From Candidatus Blautia merdipullorum (GTDB lineage Bacteria > Bacillota > Clostridia > Lachnospirales > Lachnospiraceae), in contig DWYL01000215.1 of the NCBI GenBank assembly GCA_019118685.1, forward strand, positions 1 to 37,625: 37,625 nt of DNA, written 5' to 3'. The translations under genes were made by a program, and so were the position numbers. Under the pieces are notes generated by a model that did no database searches, was not told the DNA's origin, and saw only the letters and a program-made list of their open reading frames with translations. Numbering within the stretch: the first letter of the stretch is position 1; each line of letters opens with the position of its first letter. Positions 33,865-37,625 of the stretch are shown here, in pieces.

Positions 33865-34014
33865 AGAGGCTGTCCCATTAATCAAAATCGAGAATATTTA
33901 TACATTTTATTGCTCAGTCTGCGCAGCTTTGAGCCTATGGTCTCAAAGCTTGCTTGACAAATTCGCATAAAATGTATAAATATTCCTGACATATGATTAA
34001 TTGCGACAGCCTCT
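33865..34014. repeat. Palindromic intergenic element, copy B
   Basis: A 150-base nested palindrome between two convergent genes. Outer arms: AGAGGCTGTC (33865-33874) and GACAGCCTCT (34005-34014), then ATTAATCA/TGATTAAT. Middle arms: 19 perfect bases, 33892-33910 with 33967-33985. Inner hairpin: AGCTTTGAG (33925-33933) with CTCAAAGCT (33942-33950). The middle arm is shared with copy A at 6.6 kb in reverse orientation (28 of 32 bases). The right outer arm reaches into the stop codon of the kinase gene on the minus strand. It probably works as a bidirectional terminator; a mobile origin is possible. Confidence 0.88.
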
Positions 34015-36349
34015 ATGGTTTTAGAAAAGTAATTTCCGCGGTGAAAAGATCAGCGTCTGTGAAGATTTCCAGCCTTCCGCCCTGAAGCTCTGTAAAACTT
34101 TTAGCAATAGCCAGGCCAAGACCGCTGCCTTCTGTATTTCTGGAAGTATCTCCTCTGACAAACCGTTCCGTGATTTCGCTGGGATTGAAAGTCAGTTCGG
34201 TAGCTGAGATATTTTTCATTGAAATTTTTACATGATTTTCAGTATTTTCCATAGTGATATACACTCTGGTATGAGGCATGGCATATTTTGTGATATTTAT
34301 TAACAGGTTTTCGAATATCCGGTAGGTGCGCTGGGAATCCAGGGAAAGGATCACCTTTTCCTCCGGGAGCTGCCAGCGGAAATACAGATCTGTGGCATCA
34401 ATTTTATCCTGGAGTTCCAGTTTCACCTGGCGCAGCAGGCTGACAATGTCAACATCCATTATATTCAGCTGCACGGTTTTGCTGGTAGCCTTGCTGATCT
34501 CAAATAGGTCTTCGATAAGTACCTTCAGACGGTTGGCTTTTTGATCCAGGATTTGAATGTATTTTCCCTGGTCTTCTCTGGAAAGTCCGGGGTCTTTCAA
34601 GAGATCCACATAGGTGATGATCGCCGTAAGAGGTGTCTTCAGGTCATGGGACACATTGGTGATCAGATCTGTCTTCATTTTTGTGCTTTTTACCTCTTCA
34701 TCCACAGCCCTTTGGAAACCGGTGCGGATCTTGTCGATCTCTTCACGGAAGGGTTCAAAGACACCCAGATCATCAGGGATCGTCCCGTTTAAATTTCCCT
34801 GGGCCAGCTCATTGGTAGCCTGAAGGAGGAGCTGATACTGATCCTGGATATTACGCACATATCTGCGCAGAAGGAAGAACAAAATGACCGAGTAAATAAT
34901 CAGGGCAGCCAGTCCCCAGTACCATAGAAGGCTGATGAAGCCCAGTATGATGAAATTTATCAGAACAAGCTTTAAAAGCACCCGGGAAGCATTATCCCGA
35001 AGATCTATATGGAGAAGTCCCTGATAGATCCGTTTCGCCCATTTTACCATCCATGGCCAGATCCGGTAGGTAAGCACCCGTCTGCGGAGATATTCTCTGG
35101 GACCCATGACAAAAATATGCCGGAAACAGGCAGCAGTCCAGTAGCAGACCGCAAAGATCAGCACCCAGCCCAGAAGCCCCCAGAGATACTGGATAACAGT
35201 AGCAGCGCCTTCATGAAGACCTATACTCACAAGCACACTCCGGATAGACTGATGATCCAGAGTACTGGGATCTGCCGTTACACTGACTCCAAGGCTGACT
35301 ATACACAGAGAGATCAGGCATACCGGTTCAAAGGGATAAGAGAAGATTTTCTCATTTCCTGTCTCTAAAACCTTTACAAAGGGAAGAAGAAGGGCTGCCG
35401 CAGCCACAAATCCCACAAAGGTCATAAACAGCACAAGGAGATCTCCTGCAGCATCATAAGTATCGCCTGCGTATAAAATAGAGGGATCATAGTCTGAAAA
35501 AGATTCCAGAGCTGTTTTTGTCATGGCGAAGCAATAGATCCTGTTCTGAGGAGGCTGAAAAGTTTCCGAAAAAGAAAAAGAATAGTACTCCCTGAGGGAA
35601 TCTGCAGGATCATTTCTTGCAATTTCATTTAAAGCCTGGGAAGCATTATCCTTCTCATGGGTAAGGAAAGTAGTAGATTCAATATTTCCTTTCGCACCGT
35701 ATTCGATCACTGCCACAAAGGCATAACCGCTGCTGGAGTCCAGCACAGAGTTTGTCTGGATATTGTCCAGAGACTCATAAAGGGAATCCTGACTATCTGC
35801 CAGAGACTGGTTGGAATCCAGTGTGCTTCCGGTTTCATCCAGCACTTCATATTCGATAAAGGAACGGATCTCGGAAAATTTCGTATTCCAGTTATTATAC
35901 ATAGTTTGAAAATCATCGGAAACCCCATAGAGATCCTCTTCGGGGGTTGCTTCTGCGGCGTCTTCTTCCGGGGAAGATTCTTCAGTGTCTGGACTTTGAG
36001 CAGCCCCATCCTCTGAAGAAGGTTCTTCGGAGTCGGTATCTTCTGAAGTCTCCTGATCAGAAGAATTCTGTTCCCTTTGTGTTTCCAGGGAAGTATCTCT
36101 TTGAAAAAAGATCTCAAAAGGAGTCAGGCTGCTTCCATGTTCCCTCTGGTATTCTTCTGCATAGAGGACGTAAGTATCCTTTACGAGCTGATCCATCAGA
36201 TCTGTATTGGAATAGGAGATCTGTCCGTTTTCTTTCTGCTGGCTGATGTAATGAGGCCGTATGAACATCATTGCCAGGGACGGCAGAAGGATGACCAGAG
36301 CGATGATCACAGCAGCCAGTTTATGATAGTTTTTCGATTTTATATCCAA
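34013..36349 (-). CDS. Membrane sensor histidine kinase with acidic extracellular linker
   Basis: A 778-residue kinase. A first helix (about 10-30) is followed by a large outer region (31 to about 300), which includes a low-complexity Glu/Asp/Ser/Pro stretch (about 95-140). Four or so further membrane helices lie between 305 and 480. A HAMP-like segment ('LLLQATNELAQGNLNG') leads to the phospho-acceptor H568 in 'TNVSHDLKTPLT'. The N box is 'NLLINITKYA' and the G2 box 'GSGLGLAIAKS'. The usual G1 aspartate motif is replaced by 'ISMKNISAT', as in some other clostridial kinases. The start is a TTG, supported by AAAGGTGGTG seven bases before it and by the membrane helix. It overlaps the response regulator gene by 29 bases. 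The signal is unknown. Confidence 0.88.
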   Translation of the reverse strand: MDIKSKNYHKLAAVIIALVILLPSLAMMFIRPHYISQQKENGQISYSNTDLMDQLVKDTYVLYAEEYQREHGSSLTPFEIFFQRDTSLETQREQNSSDQETSEDTDSEEPSSEDGAAQSPDTEESSPEEDAAEATPEEDLYGVSDDFQTMYNNWNTKFSEIRSFIEYEVLDETGSTLDSNQSLADSQDSLYESLDNIQTNSVLDSSSGYAFVAVIEYGAKGNIESTTFLTHEKDNASQALNEIARNDPADSLREYYSFSFSETFQPPQNRIYCFAMTKTALESFSDYDPSILYAGDTYDAAGDLLVLFMTFVGFVAAAALLLPFVKVLETGNEKIFSYPFEPVCLISLCIVSLGVSVTADPSTLDHQSIRSVLVSIGLHEGAATVIQYLWGLLGWVLIFAVCYWTAACFRHIFVMGPREYLRRRVLTYRIWPWMVKWAKRIYQGLLHIDLRDNASRVLLKLVLINFIILGFISLLWYWGLAALIIYSVILFFLLRRYVRNIQDQYQLLLQATNELAQGNLNGTIPDDLGVFEPFREEIDKIRTGFQRAVDEEVKSTKMKTDLITNVSHDLKTPLTAIITYVDLLKDPGLSREDQGKYIQILDQKANRLKVLIEDLFEISKATSKTVQLNIMDVDIVSLLRQVKLELQDKIDATDLYFRWQLPEEKVILSLDSQRTYRIFENLLINITKYAMPHTRVYITMENTENHVKISMKNISATELTFNPSEITERFVRGDTSRNTEGSGLGLAIAKSFTELQGGRLEIFTDADLFTAEITFLKP

Positions 36350-37034
36350 CTCCCCACACCACCTTTAAATATTTTGGCTCTTTAGGGTTGATCTCGATTT
36401 TCTCCCGGATATTCCGGACGTGGACCATAACGGTTTCTGTATTCACTGCCCGTTCATTCCATACCCGTTCGTAAATTTCATCTGCCGAGAAAACCCTGCC
36501 AGGATTTTTTACAAGCAACAGAAGAATTTTAAATTCCATAGGAGTCATTTTAACAGGAGTGCTGTCCACACGTACCTCAAAAGTGCTTTCGTTAACTTCC
36601 AGCCCGCCTATGGCATAGACGGTATCGGTGTTTTTTTCCTCTTTTTCCTGGAGCTTTTCCATGAAACGGCGGTAGCGGCGCATCTGGGAATTCACTCTTG
36701 CCATCAACTCCATGGGAGTGAAAGGCTTTGTTACATAGTCATCGGCGCCGATATTCAGTCCCATGACTTTATCTACTTCTTCTGACTTGGCTGAGAGCAT
36801 GATGACAGGGAAATCGTGTTTTTCTCTGAGTTTCATGGTCATAGTGATCCCATCCATTCTTGGCATCATAATATCCACGATCGCCAGATGTATCTCTTCT
36901 TTTTCCAATACCTCCAGTCCTTCAACGCCGTCGGCGGCCATGAAGACCTGATAACCCTGGCTTTTCAGATAGATTCCCACACCCTCTCTGATATCTTTGT
37001 CGTCCTCCACGATTAAAATGTGATTCATTTCCAT
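36321..37034 (-). CDS. OmpR-family response regulator
   Basis: A 237-residue regulator. The receiver domain has 'VEDDKD' (9-14), phospho-acceptor D54 in 'AIVDIMMPRMDG', S81 in 'VIMLSAKS' and K103 in 'YVTKPF'. A charged linker ('MEKLQEKEEKNTD') precedes the winged-helix domain with 'KMTPMEFKILLLLVKNPGRVFSADEIYE' and the end 'VVWGVGYKIEKL'. The first ATG is preferred because AGGAG lies eight bases before it. It is the first gene of a two-gene unit with the kinase and overlaps it. In other Firmicutes this VanR/VirR-like type controls envelope functions, but no target gene lies next to it here. Confidence 0.92.
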   Translation of the reverse strand: MEMNHILIVEDDKDIREGVGIYLKSQGYQVFMAADGVEGLEVLEKEEIHLAIVDIMMPRMDGITMTMKLREKHDFPVIMLSAKSEEVDKVMGLNIGADDYVTKPFTPMELMARVNSQMRRYRRFMEKLQEKEEKNTDTVYAIGGLEVNESTFEVRVDSTPVKMTPMEFKILLLLVKNPGRVFSADEIYERVWNERAVNTETVMVHVRNIREKIEINPKEPKYLKVVWGVGYKIEKLS

Positions 37035-37067
37035 GTTTGATTCTCCTGTCTTATGCTGTAAATATAG

Positions 37068-37097
37068 ATTACAATATTAAAAGGTGACATGTGTAAA
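37068..37097 (-). promoter_or_regulatory. Probable promoter of the two-component system
   Basis: On the minus strand TTTACA (complement of 37092-37097) is followed after 18 bases by TGTAAT (complement of 37068-37073). Each differs by one base from consensus. The leader to the response regulator start is about 30 bases. Confidence 0.5.
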
Positions 37098-37157
37098 AAC
37101 GAAAGATTTTCTTAATAATTACAAATGAAAACCTGGATTTTCTGGTTTTTTATCCCA

Positions 37158-37625
37158 TTACAATAAGGGGGCAAAGAAATCTTTGATCCGGTCCATTCGT
37201 GTAGTCATAGATCCCAGCAGTGCGTCTAAGATCACAAGAGCTGCCATAGACTCCACTACCACTACCGCCCGGGGTACAATAATAGGATCATGGCGGCCTT
37301 TGATCCGGATCTCCATAGGCTCTCCCTTGCGGTTTATAGTTTTTTGAGGAGATGCAATAGATGGAGTAGGCTTAAAAGCGGCCCGGAAGACGATAGGGGC
37401 ACCGTCGCTGATGCCGCCGGTGATACCGCCGGAATGATTTGTGATTTTCACCGGCTTTCCCTGCTCATCCGCATCATAGCCGTCGTTGTTTTCAAGTCCT
37501 GTGGATCTGGCAGCGTCCATACCGGAGCCGATCTCAAAACCTTTTACTGCTCCAATAGAGAGGACGGCTTTTGCCAGGGCAGCATCCAGTTTGTCAAATA
37601 CCGGTTCTCCCAGACCGGCTGGAAC
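37158..37625 (-). CDS. aroC: Chorismate synthase, C-terminal part (runs off the window)
   Basis: The last step of the shikimate pathway, converting 5-enolpyruvylshikimate 3-phosphate to chorismate with reduced FMN. About 155 residues are visible; the frame is open to the window edge, so the track's ATG start (37520) is internal. Conserved family strings are present in order: '[12 protein letters not shown]', '[16 protein letters not shown]', '[16 protein letters not shown]', '[10 protein letters not shown]', '[12 protein letters not shown]' and '[16 protein letters not shown]'. The gene ends 123 bases before the response regulator start on the same strand. A weak AAAACC/GGTTTT hairpin lies near 37131-37150 but is not a convincing terminator. 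Confidence 0.95.
   Translation of the reverse strand, partial: VPAGLGEPVFDKLDAALAKAVLSIGAVKGFEIGSGMDAARSTGLENNDGYDADEQGKPVKITNHSGGITGGISDGAPIVFRAAFKPTPSIASPQKTINRKGEPMEIRIKGRHDPIIVPRAVVVVESMAALVILDALLGSMTTRMDRIKDFFAPLL

Noticed and set aside
1-37625. tRNA, rRNA, riboswitch or T-box leaders, insertion sequences, prophage genes
   Set aside because: I looked for cloverleaf patterns, conserved leader motifs, transposase or integrase motifs and phage structural proteins and saw none that could be supported.

Overview
The window reads as chromosomal DNA of a low-to-mid GC Gram-positive anaerobe, most likely a gut Lachnospiraceae (Blautia/Dorea/Mediterraneibacter-like). This rests on the protein families present: a three-module flavodiiron protein with a short-spaced rubredoxin, DUF2935, DUF4317, CmpB-type membrane proteins, an LplB/LplC/lipoprotein sugar importer with YesL, and strong AGGAGG ribosome binding sites. 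I see no tRNA, rRNA, CRISPR array, transposase or phage gene.

Layout. (1) 1-1200: two small proteins, a terminator, and a 50-bp repeat pair carrying palindromes. (2) 1201-5900: a complete BceAB-RS type module (ABC ATPase, FtsX-like permease, response regulator, intramembrane-sensing kinase), expected to sense and resist cell-wall-active peptides. It abuts a DUF2935 gene that has lost its 5' end. (3) 6609-9118: a large palindromic element, a hydrolase-GNAT fusion, a CYTH protein and a DUF4317 protein. (4) 9253-11784: an NADH-driven O2-scavenging flavodiiron protein. (5) 12009-13460: an ECF sigma factor and its zinc-finger anti-sigma factor, whose outer part is an internal duplication. (6) 13524-25331: a glycan-utilisation locus. 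A GH94 phosphorylase and YesL diverge from an importer (two permeases and a lipoprotein), followed by a GH42 beta-galactosidase, a GH29 alpha-fucosidase, an SGNH esterase and the 3' stump of a GH3 beta-glucosidase. (7) 25423-29935: a trehalose operon (treR divergent from treP-treC) with three copies of a CTTGTTTAAACAAG-like operator. (8) 30108-33858: a Na/phosphate cotransporter behind a Pho-box-like tandem repeat, a duplicated CmpB-like membrane protein and a nicotinamidase-like hydrolase. (9) 33865-37625: a second copy of the palindromic element, a two-component system on the minus strand, and the 3' part of aroC running off the end.

How it works together. Glycans appear to enter as oligosaccharides through the ABC importer, which has no ATPase of its own here and presumably borrows a shared one. 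They would then be defucosylated, de-esterified, degalactosylated and phosphorolysed in the cytoplasm. Trehalose enters by PTS and is split by TreC. Two sensor systems and one sigma/anti-sigma pair watch the envelope.

The least expected signals are non-coding or derive from gene decay. They are the nested-palindrome family (two copies in opposite orientation, 27 kb apart), the 50-bp repeat pair, two genes fused end-to-end with fragments of lost neighbours (kinase/DUF2935 and SGNH/GH3), and a clear three-site operator layout in the trehalose promoter region. I found no convincing new defence or mobile system.
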